Part shown: positions 19,615 through 27,527 of the stretch, one piece after another | Layout of the letters: every line of letters begins with the position of its first letter | How positions within the stretch are numbered: the first letter of the stretch is position 1 | Assembly (NCBI RefSeq): GCF_001442615.1 | Contig: NZ_LMXN01000016.1 | Span: 1-64,000 of the forward strand | Length of the DNA: 64,000 nucleotides | Source: Algoriphagus resistens | Lineage (GTDB): Bacteria > Bacteroidota > Bacteroidia > Cytophagales > Cyclobacteriaceae | Direction: 5' to 3' | The notes under the pieces: model-generated | Database searches by the model: none | The model's input: only the letters and a program-made list of their open reading frames with translations | What the model was told of the DNA's origin: nothing | Made by a program: the position numbers and the translations under genes

Positions 19615-20183
19615 TGTGTTTATATTATGATTTTTATAGGCTGCATGGAATATCACCCAATGGATACCTATTCTTTGTGAGTCGCTTGCTTCGTGCTCAA
19701 ATTCTGACGTTAATTCGTGGGGTCCCAATATGCAATTAGTCCCATTGATCTTACTAAAACATAATGATTATCCACAAAGATGTCAGTAGTCATATCTTCT
19801 TTGGCTATAAGGCTGCCTGCCTCGTCGGTAGGTGGGGAAGACCAATATTTCGATTTAGTTCAACACAAGTGGTCGAAGACTGGAGCGATCTTAGCGGGGG
19901 CGTTTTTCCAATCTTCAGATGCTTCTAGTACTTTACTCACAGAAAAGCGGATGTACATATAAAACAATTAGTAAAGGGGTATAAAGGGGATTACTTCACT
20001 TTCTTATTGTAAAGGCACAATTTTAGCAGAAAAATAGCGTTTGATGGAAAACTTAATGGAAATTAAAAATTTAGCTAATTAGGTTTAAAATGTTAAAAAG
20101 TATTATCCTGATAAGATTGATAAAGTCATTATATATAATTTAAGATATTTGTAGTAACTTGCGTAGAAATATTGATATAATTA

Positions 20184-20606
20184 ATGTTAACTAGTCAAAA
20201 TATGAGAGATTTAATCAAAGAAGCTATCGCTGATCTTAAAAAGGGAGATGGTTTTATTTATGTAACAGCAGATGGCAAGCAGGTAGATTTACATGATGCT
20301 GCTAAAAATGGTATCGCAGTAACACCTGTTAATCCGAAGGATCAAGTTATCAAGAAATTAGAGGCCGCTGGTCTTTTATTAAATGATACTAGATTCCTTA
20401 ATGAATTAAATGAATTGATTTCACTTGTTACCGGAAGCGGTGTTGCAGCTAAAACTTCTAAAAGAAGAACATTCAGCGATGCTGAAAAAAGTAAAATAGT
20501 AGAAGAGTGGAAGAAAGTAGAAGCAGCAGGTAAGAAAACTAAAGCTGCATTTGCAAGAGAAATTGGTGTAGGTTATCAGACTTTCATCAACTGGTTGAGA
20601 GGTTAA
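20184..20606 (+). CDS. Small helix-turn-helix protein of unknown function
   Basis: A 140-residue soluble protein. The N-terminal 75 residues are mixed alpha/beta with no recognised domain. A basic linker (KTSKRRTFS) leads to a C-terminal helix-turn-helix (AFAREIGVGYQTFINWLRG), which resembles the DNA-binding part of transposase OrfA and of small regulators. No transposase partner or terminal repeats lie near, so a regulator is as likely as an IS remnant. ATG 20184 is used; ATG 20202 is also possible. A strong terminator follows 13 bp after the stop. Confidence 0.65.
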   Translation: MLTSQNMRDLIKEAIADLKKGDGFIYVTADGKQVDLHDAAKNGIAVTPVNPKDQVIKKLEAAGLLLNDTRFLNELNELISLVTGSGVAAKTSKRRTFSDAEKSKIVEEWKKVEAAGKKTKAAFAREIGVGYQTFINWLRG

Positions 20607-20619
20607 TCTTTAACAGACT

Positions 20620-20656
20620 AAACAAAAAAGGCAGCAATAGGCTGCCTTTTTTGTTT
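20620..20656. terminator. Strong bidirectional terminator
   Basis: A perfect 16-bp stem (20620-20635 with 20641-20656, core AAGGCAGC/GCTGCCTT) and 5-nt loop, with A and T tracts on its two flanks. It separates the HTH gene from the convergent membrane-protein gene. Confidence 0.85.
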
Positions 20657-20667
20657 AGTAGGATAGG

Positions 20668-21075
20668 CTAAGATATTTTCCATTTGGTGAGCGTGGTGAT
20701 TACAGTAATAATTCCTAATACAATAAATACCACTAAAGATTGGATAACAAGTGAAGATAGCTCTAGCACTGGAAGGGAGACCTTTGGCAGCGAGATGGTA
20801 ACTTGAGGGAAAGGGATCTTGGAAACTTGATCCACCAGAGATATGGAATTTTGACCGCCGGGCAAGAAAAGTAGTACCGATATTACTATGGAGGCTATTG
20901 CGCACCCAATTATTTTCCAGGCTAAAGCAGAGATTACCGGTTTGTAGACTGACGCAAAAGGCACATGATTAAGTTTTGCTACAATAGATTTGTGAAAACC
21001 AATAGAAGGGTTCTCTGTTCCTAGTTCCCCAATAAATTGTCGGATAAATTCGTCCTCTTTTCCTTGTTTGTTCAT
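20668..21075 (-). CDS. Membrane protein, possible partner of the ECF sigma factor
   Basis: A 135-residue protein with a cytosolic N-terminus (about 1-45), transmembrane helix at about 49-70, a short beta-rich periplasmic stretch, and a second helix at about 105-128. It lies downstream of the ECF sigma gene in the same direction, the usual place of an anti-sigma factor. The zinc-binding HX3CX2C motif of ZAS anti-sigmas is absent, so that role is inference from position only. Confidence 0.6.
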   Translation of the reverse strand: MNKQGKEDEFIRQFIGELGTENPSIGFHKSIVAKLNHVPFASVYKPVISALAWKIIGCAIASIVISVLLFLPGGQNSISLVDQVSKIPFPQVTISLPKVSLPVLELSSLVIQSLVVFIVLGIITVITTLTKWKIS

Positions 21076-21077
21076 GT

Positions 21078-21187
21078 GTTTATAATTTGTTTTCTAAGCG
21101 CACCTAGCCTGTCCCGAACCTGATTCAGGGAATCTCGCCTTATGGATCATTCCAGCGGGTGTTGCTCGCGCCATACTCGATTTCATA
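21078..21187 (+). repeat. Dispersed repeat, copy C, filling a gene junction
   Basis: It shares TTTATAATTTGT, GGAATCTCGC, GGATCATTCC and ATACTCGATTTCAT, in order, with copies A and B, plus an insertion with the palindrome-like CCTG...CAGG. It covers nearly the whole gap between the sigma gene and its neighbour. The end reaches the sigma stop codon (21183-21185), and the other end abuts the start codon at 21075. Confidence 0.65.
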
Positions 21188-21758
21188 GCAGATGAATTAA
21201 ATCACTATTTGTGATTTTTTGCAGTGATTCCAAAAGACTCTTTCTTCCTCTGTGCAGAAGGATCTTGACATGTGAACTTTTCAGCCCCATGATTTCTTCG
21301 ATTTCTTTTATACTTTGTTCTTCCAGGTAAAATAAAGTAAGTACGGCTGATTCCACTGGTTTTATAGCTTCCAGCCCACTTTTAATTAGTTCTTTTCTCT
21401 CGGTCAGCTGAAGAGCTCTTAAGCCATCCAGGTAATCAACTGAATTACATGCCAACTCTGCTACTTCATCGAGTTGAATACTAATGTTTTTTGATTTTCT
21501 CAACCTTCCAAGTGCCTCATTATATACGATTTTATATAACCATGTAGTAAACTTAGAATTTCCTTCAAAGGTTCTTAGGGAGTGGAAGGCTTTCATAAAT
21601 GCATCTTGTGCTGCTTCTTCAGCTTCCTCTCTGTTTTTTAGCATACGTAAGGCAAGTGTGAAAACATATTTCTCATGCTTTTGGATAAGCTGCCCATAAG
21701 CATTCATATTACCTTGCAGCGTTTTCTTTATATAATGGTGGTCTTCCTGGAATCGCAT
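21183..21758 (-). CDS. RNA polymerase ECF sigma-70 factor
   Basis: A 191-residue ECF sigma factor. Region 2 (about 10-80) contains YVFTLALRMLKNREEAEEAAQDAFMKAF and the -10-binding FTTWLYKIVYNEALGRLR stretch (described by position only beyond these). Region 4 (about 125-180) has the helix-turn-helix SIKEIEEIMGLKSSHVKILL. The start at 21758 (MRFQEDHHYI) fits the family. An extension to 21887 would add 43 hydrophobic residues overlapping the divergent gene. The regulon is unknown. Confidence 0.9.
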   Translation of the reverse strand: MRFQEDHHYIKKTLQGNMNAYGQLIQKHEKYVFTLALRMLKNREEAEEAAQDAFMKAFHSLRTFEGNSKFTTWLYKIVYNEALGRLRKSKNISIQLDEVAELACNSVDYLDGLRALQLTERKELIKSGLEAIKPVESAVLTLFYLEEQSIKEIEEIMGLKSSHVKILLHRGRKSLLESLQKITNSDLIHLL

Positions 21759-21862
21759 TTTCACATTGGATGCAAGTATCTTAAAAAAAGTTACAGATTT
21801 TTTCACAGACGTGTAACCTTTTTGCCTAGCAACTGCATCAAAGAAGAAAAAACAAATAGACC

Positions 21863-22201
21863 ATGGCAGAAACCATTTTAGTAACACTGATTATTTTCTC
21901 CAGTATTTTCGGAGTCATCTTCACCTTCTTGACGACCCGAAATAAGGAAAGGCTCGCACTTATTGAAAATGGTGCTGATGCGAAACTCTTCAACTCAGGC
22001 AAAAAGTACAGTTTTGGGCAGTTTATTCTGAATCTTGCACTGCTGGCTATTGGAGTTGGCGTAGGTGTATTGGTAGGAGCAATGCTCGGAAATGGCGGAA
22101 TGGAAGAAGATGTTGCCTTTAGCTCATGCATTTTTATTTTTGGAGGGATTGGCTTGTTTGCGAGCGTATTCTTGAATAGAAAACTTGATAAAGAGGAGTA
22201 A
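21863..22201 (+). CDS. DUF6249-type membrane protein
   Basis: A 112-residue protein with transmembrane segments at about 4-22, 52-76 and 83-104. A cytosolic loop reads RNKERLALIENGADAKLF, a pattern typical of small membrane proteins annotated DUF6249 in Bacteroidota. Function is unknown. It is divergent from the ECF sigma gene, with 104 bp between starts, so joint control is possible. Confidence 0.7.
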   Translation: MAETILVTLIIFSSIFGVIFTFLTTRNKERLALIENGADAKLFNSGKKYSFGQFILNLALLAIGVGVGVLVGAMLGNGGMEEDVAFSSCIFIFGGIGLFASVFLNRKLDKEE

Positions 22202-22221
22202 TAGTCCAGTTTTTAATAAGC

Positions 22222-22259
22222 ACCAAAAGTCTTTCTTTTACGAGGAAGGCTTTTTTGGT
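22222..22259 (+). terminator. Terminator after the DUF6249 gene
   Basis: The imperfect stem ACCAAAA..CTTTC / GGAAG..TTTTTTGGT encloses loop TTTTACGA about 20 bp after the stop. Confidence 0.55.
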
Positions 22260-22274
22260 TTTAAGGCAAAGGAC

Positions 22275-22302
22275 TTTGCTCTCGAAAATCTGATTATTTT
22301 TG
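22275..22302 (+). promoter_or_regulatory. Promoter of the 22.3-24.2 kb unit
   Basis: TTTG (22275-22278) and TATTTTTG (22295-22302) are 16 bp apart. Transcription would start near 22309, twelve bases before the TTG used as start of the next gene. Confidence 0.5.
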
Positions 22303-22320
22303 TGAAAAAAATAAACCGTT

Positions 22321-22791
22321 TTGGATCACGCACAATTATTATCGGCTTTTAGGGAAAAAGGGGTTTTGCATCTACAAGAAGGAAATGGGAAAGTAGTCAC
22401 TTTCATGAAACCGGAGCTTTGGAAGCCTGAGATGGGAGAACATTGGACGTTTTTACTTTTTGATTTATTCCAAATCCGCACGATCTGTGAACCATTCTCA
22501 GAAGTTTCTCTGGATATAGTAGAATATGCAGGAAAACCGACTATTTATCATAGTCCTGCGAATCGTATCATTAAAAATGGCCCTATTGTGGATGGAATTC
22601 TTCAGTTCAGTCTGATCTTGGAACCAAACTGGAATAAGCTATTATTTCAGATCAGTCAGCCCGTTCTAGTGAAATTAGATACAGGTGAAGCAACTTGCTA
22701 TCAGACATCAATCTTATTTCCGCTTTTGAGCCCCAGTACCAAAGAGATGTTTTTGGGGCCAGATGGAGATGTCAAAATTATTAAAGGATGA
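22321..22791 (+). CDS. Conserved hypothetical cytosolic protein upstream of cca
   Basis: A 156-residue protein without signal or membrane segments, rich in beta strands. No family is recognised. The only early start is TTG 22321, supported by the promoter just upstream; the next in-frame ATG would remove 28 residues. Its last four bases overlap the cca start (ATGA), so the two are translationally coupled. That gives no firm clue to function. Confidence 0.65.
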   Translation: MDHAQLLSAFREKGVLHLQEGNGKVVTFMKPELWKPEMGEHWTFLLFDLFQIRTICEPFSEVSLDIVEYAGKPTIYHSPANRIIKNGPIVDGILQFSLILEPNWNKLLFQISQPVLVKLDTGEATCYQTSILFPLLSPSTKEMFLGPDGDVKIIKG

Positions 22792-24230
22792 ATTTCAAAT
22801 CAAACCTTGACGAATTTGAAGTCTTTGGAAAAGTTGCAAAAGCTGCTGCAAATCTAGGCGTAGAAACTTACGTGGTGGGAGGTTATGTGAGAGATTTGAT
22901 TCTGAAAAGGGAGAAAAACGGACAAAAGGATATAGATTTTACCTGTGTAGGAAGCGGAATTGAATTGGCCAAGGAAGTTGCTAAACAATACGATAGCCAT
23001 GTGCCACTCTCTATCTTTAAGAATTTCGGCACAGCAATGCTGAAGCTGGATGACTGGGAGTTAGAGTTTGTAGGTGCCCGCAAAGAGTCTTATCGCTCAG
23101 AATCCCGTAATCCTATTGTGGAAATAGGGACCCTTGAGGAAGATCTTGAGCGCAGGGATTTCAGCATCAATGCCATGGCAATCTCGTTAAATGCGGCAGA
23201 CTATGGTAATTTATTAGATCCATTTGATGGGCTTGCTGACATTAAGAAGAAGTTGATCAGGACTCCTCTGGATCCAAATGTCACATTTTCGGATGATCCT
23301 CTCCGAATGCTTCGTGCGGTGCGTTTTGCCGCTCAGCTTGACTTTGATATAGATGGAGACACTTTCTACGCAATGGGAGAAAATGCACCTCGGCTAAAAA
23401 TCATTTCCGCAGAGCGGATTATAATGGAATTGAATAAAATTATTGAGGTCAATAGGCCTTCCTATGGTTTTAAATTACTGTTTGCAGGTAAATTACTTCA
23501 TGAGTTTTTTCCGGAAATGGTTGATCTGCAAGGGGTGGATTCAGTTGATGATAAGTCGCACAAGGATAATTTCTACCATACCCTTCAAGTACTTGACAAT
23601 GTCTGCCAGCTGAGTGATAACCTGTGGCTTCGGTGGGCAGCAATACTTCACGACATCGCAAAGCCAGCCACCAAACGTTTTAATAAGAAAGTTGGATGGA
23701 CTTTCCATGGTCACGAAGATAAGGGGGCCCGGATGACACCGGGAATTTTCCGAAGGATGAAACTGCCCATGGATGAGCGAATGAAGTATGTGCAGAAATT
23801 GGTGAAATTACACCTTCGTCCTATCGCTTTGGTGAAAGACGAGGTGACGGATTCCGCATTACGAAGGCTTCTTTTCGAAGCTGGGGATGATATCGATGAT
23901 CTGATGAAGCTCTGTCGGGCTGATGTGACATCCAAAAACAATAAAAAAGTAAAACGATACCTAGAGAACTTTGATAAAGTAGCCCAAAAACTGATCGAAG
24001 TAGAAGAAAAGGATCAGGTAAGGAATTTTCAGCCGCCTATCTCTGGGGAGGAAATTATGGAAATTTTTGGATTGTCACCTTCAAAAATCGTTGGAGATAT
24101 CAAAGAAGAAATTAAAGAAGCTATATTGGAGGGCAAAATTCACAATAATCCTGAACAGGCTCGTGAATTGATGCTGGAGATTGCCAAGACCAAAGGATTG
24201 TTTCCAGTGTTGGATCGCCCAAATTCATAA
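22788..24230 (+). CDS. cca: CCA tRNA nucleotidyltransferase with HD domain
   Basis: A 480-residue class II nucleotidyltransferase that adds or repairs the 3' CCA of tRNAs. The head domain has YVVGGYVRD (near 28-36) and the metal-binding DID at 48-50. The neck carries ERRDFSINAMA. A C-terminal HD phosphohydrolase domain follows (AILHDIAKPAT near 283-293, FHGHEDKGA). Neither tRNA gene in the window encodes CCA, so this enzyme is needed. A poly(A) polymerase cannot be excluded by sequence alone. Confidence 0.92.
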   Translation: MNFKSNLDEFEVFGKVAKAAANLGVETYVVGGYVRDLILKREKNGQKDIDFTCVGSGIELAKEVAKQYDSHVPLSIFKNFGTAMLKLDDWELEFVGARKESYRSESRNPIVEIGTLEEDLERRDFSINAMAISLNAADYGNLLDPFDGLADIKKKLIRTPLDPNVTFSDDPLRMLRAVRFAAQLDFDIDGDTFYAMGENAPRLKIISAERIIMELNKIIEVNRPSYGFKLLFAGKLLHEFFPEMVDLQGVDSVDDKSHKDNFYHTLQVLDNVCQLSDNLWLRWAAILHDIAKPATKRFNKKVGWTFHGHEDKGARMTPGIFRRMKLPMDERMKYVQKLVKLHLRPIALVKDEVTDSALRRLLFEAGDDIDDLMKLCRADVTSKNNKKVKRYLENFDKVAQKLIEVEEKDQVRNFQPPISGEEIMEIFGLSPSKIVGDIKEEIKEAILEGKIHNNPEQARELMLEIAKTKGLFPVLDRPNS

Positions 24231-24251
24231 TTAATTAAAAAATCTATTCAA

Positions 24252-24956
24252 ATGAAGCGCGTACTATTCATGCTGCTTATGGCCCTTTGCGCCAGCACTA
24301 CAATTGCCCAGACTACGGATTCCGTATCCAGGCTGGATCCGAAATTAAAGAAAACTCTTAATGCCACTGACCAGGCTGCTTACCAATTAGCCTTGCGATA
24401 CAACGATGTTGCATCAGCAAAGACTTCACTTTACCACCTGATCGTCAGAAATCCCGATGATATTCGTTATGTGGAGATGTTGGGAACGCTTTATTATGAA
24501 GCTGGACAAGCCATGTCTGCAGCTCTTGTGTCTATGGACGTATTGAAAGTCAATGATAAAAGCGTTACTTCTCTGGAAATTGCCGCTTATTCTTTGGAGC
24601 AAGTGGGGGCTCTAGAGAGAGCTCTTCCCTATTTCGAAAGTTTGTATCTACTCAGTGGGAACAATTTCAGTCTTTACAAAACCGGGTTTATTCAGTATAG
24701 CTTGAAAAAGTATCCAGAGGCATTGAATTCTATGAATATATTGGTGAAAAACGCTAAACCCGAGGACAAAGTAGGCTTTCCAAAATCGCAAACAGAAACT
24801 CAGGAAGTCAGTATGAAGGCTGCGGCTTTGAATCTGAAGGGAATGATCTACTTGGATCAAGGTTCTAAAACTGAGGCAAAAGCTGCTTTTGAAGAAGCTA
24901 TTTCTTTGGATCCGGAATTCGATCTTGCTAAAGAAAACCTTGCGAAAACAAACTGA
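24252..24956 (+). CDS. Secreted tetratricopeptide repeat protein
   Basis: A 234-residue protein with a signal peptide ending near TTIAQ (20) and helical repeats of TPR type from about 30 to 230. The last repeat (KGMIYLDQGSKTEAKAAFEEAISLDPEFDLAKENL region) matches the TPR consensus. It is probably a periplasmic scaffold. It begins 21 bp after cca and may be co-transcribed. A strong terminator follows. Confidence 0.8.
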   Translation: MKRVLFMLLMALCASTTIAQTTDSVSRLDPKLKKTLNATDQAAYQLALRYNDVASAKTSLYHLIVRNPDDIRYVEMLGTLYYEAGQAMSAALVSMDVLKVNDKSVTSLEIAAYSLEQVGALERALPYFESLYLLSGNNFSLYKTGFIQYSLKKYPEALNSMNILVKNAKPEDKVGFPKSQTETQEVSMKAAALNLKGMIYLDQGSKTEAKAAFEEAISLDPEFDLAKENLAKTN

Positions 24957-24977
24957 GCAAATCATTGATTCATAAAG

Positions 24978-25001
24978 AAACCGGCATAGCCGGTTTTTTT
25001 A
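24978..25001 (+). terminator. Intrinsic terminator after the TPR gene
   Basis: The stem AAACCGGC/GCCGGTTT with loop ATA is followed by a T run. Confidence 0.85.
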
Positions 25002-25074
25002 TTGTCCAAAAGCTAATAAATCCTTAATAGCGAATTGATCTTAAGATCTTTTTTTCGGTGTTTATTTACTTCTA

Positions 25075-26679
25075 ATGAAGTGGATTGAGCACCGATGGAT
25101 AGCACTTGTTTTTATGCTTTTGGCAATGTTTATCCATTTCGCCCAACTAGGGGCTTTTAGTATCTATATCCTAGATGAGGCCAAAAACGCAACTGCAGGA
25201 TATGAAATGTGGAAGTCTTCGGGCTGGATTTTACCTACATTCAATGGGCAGCCACGGTATGATAAGCCCCCTCTGCACTATTTCTTTTTTGGATTAGCGT
25301 ATCAATTCTTTGGAGTTACTCCTTTTGCCGCCAGGTTTTTCCCCGCCTTGATGGGGTGGTTGACCGTTTGTTTGATCTATTTCACCACCGAAAGAAATTT
25401 TGGCAGGCTAGCTGCTTTGGCTTCAGGATTGGCAATGCTTGCTTCAGTACATTGGGTAATTCAATTTCATTTGGCTGTTCCTGATCCATTCTTGATTTTT
25501 TTTCTTACTGCCTCACTGTTGTTTTTTGTAAGGTTTTGGGATGGAAATCACCGAAAGAAAGTTTACCTAAGATGGATGGGGCTTACGCTGGGGCTTGCTG
25601 TTCTTAGCAAGGGACCTATAGCAATCGCGTTAGCCGGTGGTACAGTGTTACTTTTTTTACTATGTCAAAAAGGAGGATTCTGGAACAATTTGAAGTTGGT
25701 GATGAACCCTTCTGCCATTCTTATTTTTCTTCTGGTAGCTCTCCCTTGGTATTTTCTGATAGCATGGAAAACGGATGGAGTATGGATTCAGGAATTTCTT
25801 TTTAAGCACAATTTGAATCGATTCGCTGCTCCAATGGAAGGGCATGGAGGTGGTTTCTATCTCACTTTTATGTTTGTGGTGGTTGGAATGGTGCCTGGTT
25901 CGCTACTAATCATAACCTCCTTTAAGTCCCTCATTGCATATAGCCACATACCAACTTTGGTTAAAATTTCCCTGCTTTTTTCTTGCCTGACAATAGTTTT
26001 TTTCATGTTATCAGGGACTAAACTTCCTAATTATACGGCTCCAGTATATCCATTTCTTGCGATTATTATTGGATGGCTATTAAGGCAAAGCACAGAATGG
26101 AGCAGAATCAAATGGCCTGGATTACTTGCGCTAATACTATTGTTTCTATTGCCTATTGGAGTCTATTTTGGACTTACTTCCGAGAAAGACTATGCGGTGT
26201 ATTCTTATATTTCCTATTACTTTGCCCCGGGCAGTGTGGTTGCACTAGTGAGCGGGTTTTACTGGTTTAGAAGGAGGTGGATGCTACATTGGTGCATACT
26301 GTGTATAGGGTTTATTTTAGTTAGTCTTTCATTTTTGTACTTAGCGTTTCCTGAATTGGACAGGAGGACACCAGTGATCGCTTCGAACGTGAAAGGATTT
26401 AAGGATTCTGAATTCTACTATTTCAGACAATTCAACCCCTCGTTTGCCTTCGCGCTAAAAAAGGAAATCAAGGATCTGGAAAATTTGCCAACCACTAGTA
26501 CCGAAGGCATAGTCATCCTTAGAAAGAGTAATTTGGATGAGTTTGAAAAGTTGGGTTTCTATTACGAAACAATCTTTGAAGGAAGAGATTTATTCGAAAC
26601 TCCAACTACCGTTTTGCTAGTATTAAAGCCTGATCCTAGTTTTGAAGCACTACAGTCTTCCCAAGATCCTGAAGAATAA
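25075..26679 (+). CDS. Family 39 (ArnT/PMT-like) membrane glycosyltransferase
   Basis: A 534-residue protein with about eleven transmembrane helices. The first periplasmic loop carries the acidic pair Asp34-Glu35 (YILDEAKNATAGYEMW) and QPRYDKPPLHYF, the signature of GT-C transferases that use polyprenyl-phosphate sugar donors (ArnT, PMT). The likely substrate is a lipid A or cell-envelope acceptor, but this cannot be decided. Its last 44 bp overlap the 3' end of the convergent PAP2 gene. Confidence 0.85.
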   Translation: MKWIEHRWIALVFMLLAMFIHFAQLGAFSIYILDEAKNATAGYEMWKSSGWILPTFNGQPRYDKPPLHYFFFGLAYQFFGVTPFAARFFPALMGWLTVCLIYFTTERNFGRLAALASGLAMLASVHWVIQFHLAVPDPFLIFFLTASLLFFVRFWDGNHRKKVYLRWMGLTLGLAVLSKGPIAIALAGGTVLLFLLCQKGGFWNNLKLVMNPSAILIFLLVALPWYFLIAWKTDGVWIQEFLFKHNLNRFAAPMEGHGGGFYLTFMFVVVGMVPGSLLIITSFKSLIAYSHIPTLVKISLLFSCLTIVFFMLSGTKLPNYTAPVYPFLAIIIGWLLRQSTEWSRIKWPGLLALILLFLLPIGVYFGLTSEKDYAVYSYISYYFAPGSVVALVSGFYWFRRRWMLHWCILCIGFILVSLSFLYLAFPELDRRTPVIASNVKGFKDSEFYYFRQFNPSFAFALKKEIKDLENLPTTSTEGIVILRKSNLDEFEKLGFYYETIFEGRDLFETPTTVLLVLKPDPSFEALQSSQDPEE

Positions 26680-27325
26680 CCCTTCGCTTGGGATAGAGGC
26701 TTTTCTTGAACTTTTTGGATGAAAAGTAGTGAAGCGTAATCCATCTCGAAGCAAATGCTGACCAAACGCCAACTAATGATCCTGCCAGAACATCCATTAC
26801 AAAATGCTGCATAAGATACACCCGACTAAAACCTACGAGTACTGCGATGATGAATAGTATGATCTGAGGTAATATTTTTTTTGAATTGATCATAGCCAAC
26901 ACACACGCGAGCATAAAAACAGAGGCTGTGTGTCCAGAAGGAAAGCTGTTCCAATGGTGAAGGGTTACGCCGGGGACTGCATAAAAGGAACTCTCCATTA
27001 AATATTCTGCGGGCCTTGGTATACCTTTAAAAAAAACTTGTTTACATGATACGACTACCAACATATGAATCACAGTGGCCCAAGCAAGTAGAATGCTATA
27101 ACTGTAGCGGACAAATAGCAGAATAAGAATAGGAACTGCGATGATTATCCCATCTCCAAGGTAGGTAATGTTCTTAAAGATGATGTCCGCAAAAATGCTG
27201 TGATAGTTGTTTATCCACAATTCAATCTTGCCTTTTTCCTGCTGGATAAGTAGAGCCAGAAGAACAATCAATAACTGATAATATAGGTAAGCAAAAACCG
27301 GAGCTGTATACTTTTTCTTTTTCAT
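26636..27325 (-). CDS. PAP2-family lipid phosphatase
   Basis: A 229-residue integral membrane protein with about six helices and the three motifs of acid phosphatase/PAP2 proteins: KQVFFKGIPRP, PSGHT, and SRVYLMQHFVMDVLAG with its His and Asp. Such enzymes dephosphorylate undecaprenyl pyrophosphate or lipid A. Facing an ArnT-like transferase, a role in polyprenyl-phosphate or lipid A metabolism is plausible but inferred. Confidence 0.88.
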   Translation of the reverse strand: MKKKKYTAPVFAYLYYQLLIVLLALLIQQEKGKIELWINNYHSIFADIIFKNITYLGDGIIIAVPILILLFVRYSYSILLAWATVIHMLVVVSCKQVFFKGIPRPAEYLMESSFYAVPGVTLHHWNSFPSGHTASVFMLACVLAMINSKKILPQIILFIIAVLVGFSRVYLMQHFVMDVLAGSLVGVWSAFASRWITLHYFSSKKFKKSLYPKRRVILQDLGKTVVLQN

Positions 27326-27341
27326 TGATCTGAATTCTGAT

Positions 27342-27370
27342 CAAATGTATACTTCAAGTAAAAACCCAAG
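27342..27370 (-). promoter_or_regulatory. Promoter of the PAP2 gene
   Basis: On the minus strand, CTTG (27370-27367) and TACATTTG (27349-27342) are 17 bp apart, just upstream of the start at 27325. Confidence 0.55.
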
Positions 27371-27527
27371 TTTATGCTATGATCAACCTTACTTGAAATT
27401 GCCTCTTGTTAGTTAAGACAGCTATACTTTTTCTTCCGTCACCCTGGATAGAAGGAAAAAGAACCTTAATCAAATGGCAATTTTTACTTAACATTTTTTA
27501 GCTGTGTTAAGCGGAACTTCGCTGGTT

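Larger units (their letters stand above)
18443..20183. other. Gene-free region of about 1.7 kb
   Basis: No convincing gene is found on either strand. Short open frames near 19554-19739 and 19780-19962 have implausible composition and partly overlap repeats. The region holds two copies of the dispersed repeat (about 18800-18905 and 19525-19614), a 7-bp hairpin CTGCCTA/TAGGCAG near 18806-18827, and a nested hairpin near 19327-19369 (CCTTCC/GGAAGG around CTCC/GGAG). No signature of tmRNA, RNase P RNA or a known riboswitch was recognised. It may be decayed sequence or contain unrecognised small RNAs. Confidence 0.5.

Noticed and set aside
19554..19739. Open frame of 61 codons inside the gene desert
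   Set aside because: It begins within repeat copy A and its translation has no plausible domain, signal or neighbour context.
19780..19962. Open frame of 60 codons inside the gene desert
   Set aside because: Composition looks non-coding and there is no start context. Another frame ending at about 19990 looks slightly protein-like (KADVHIKQLVKGYKGDYFTF) but is too short to call.
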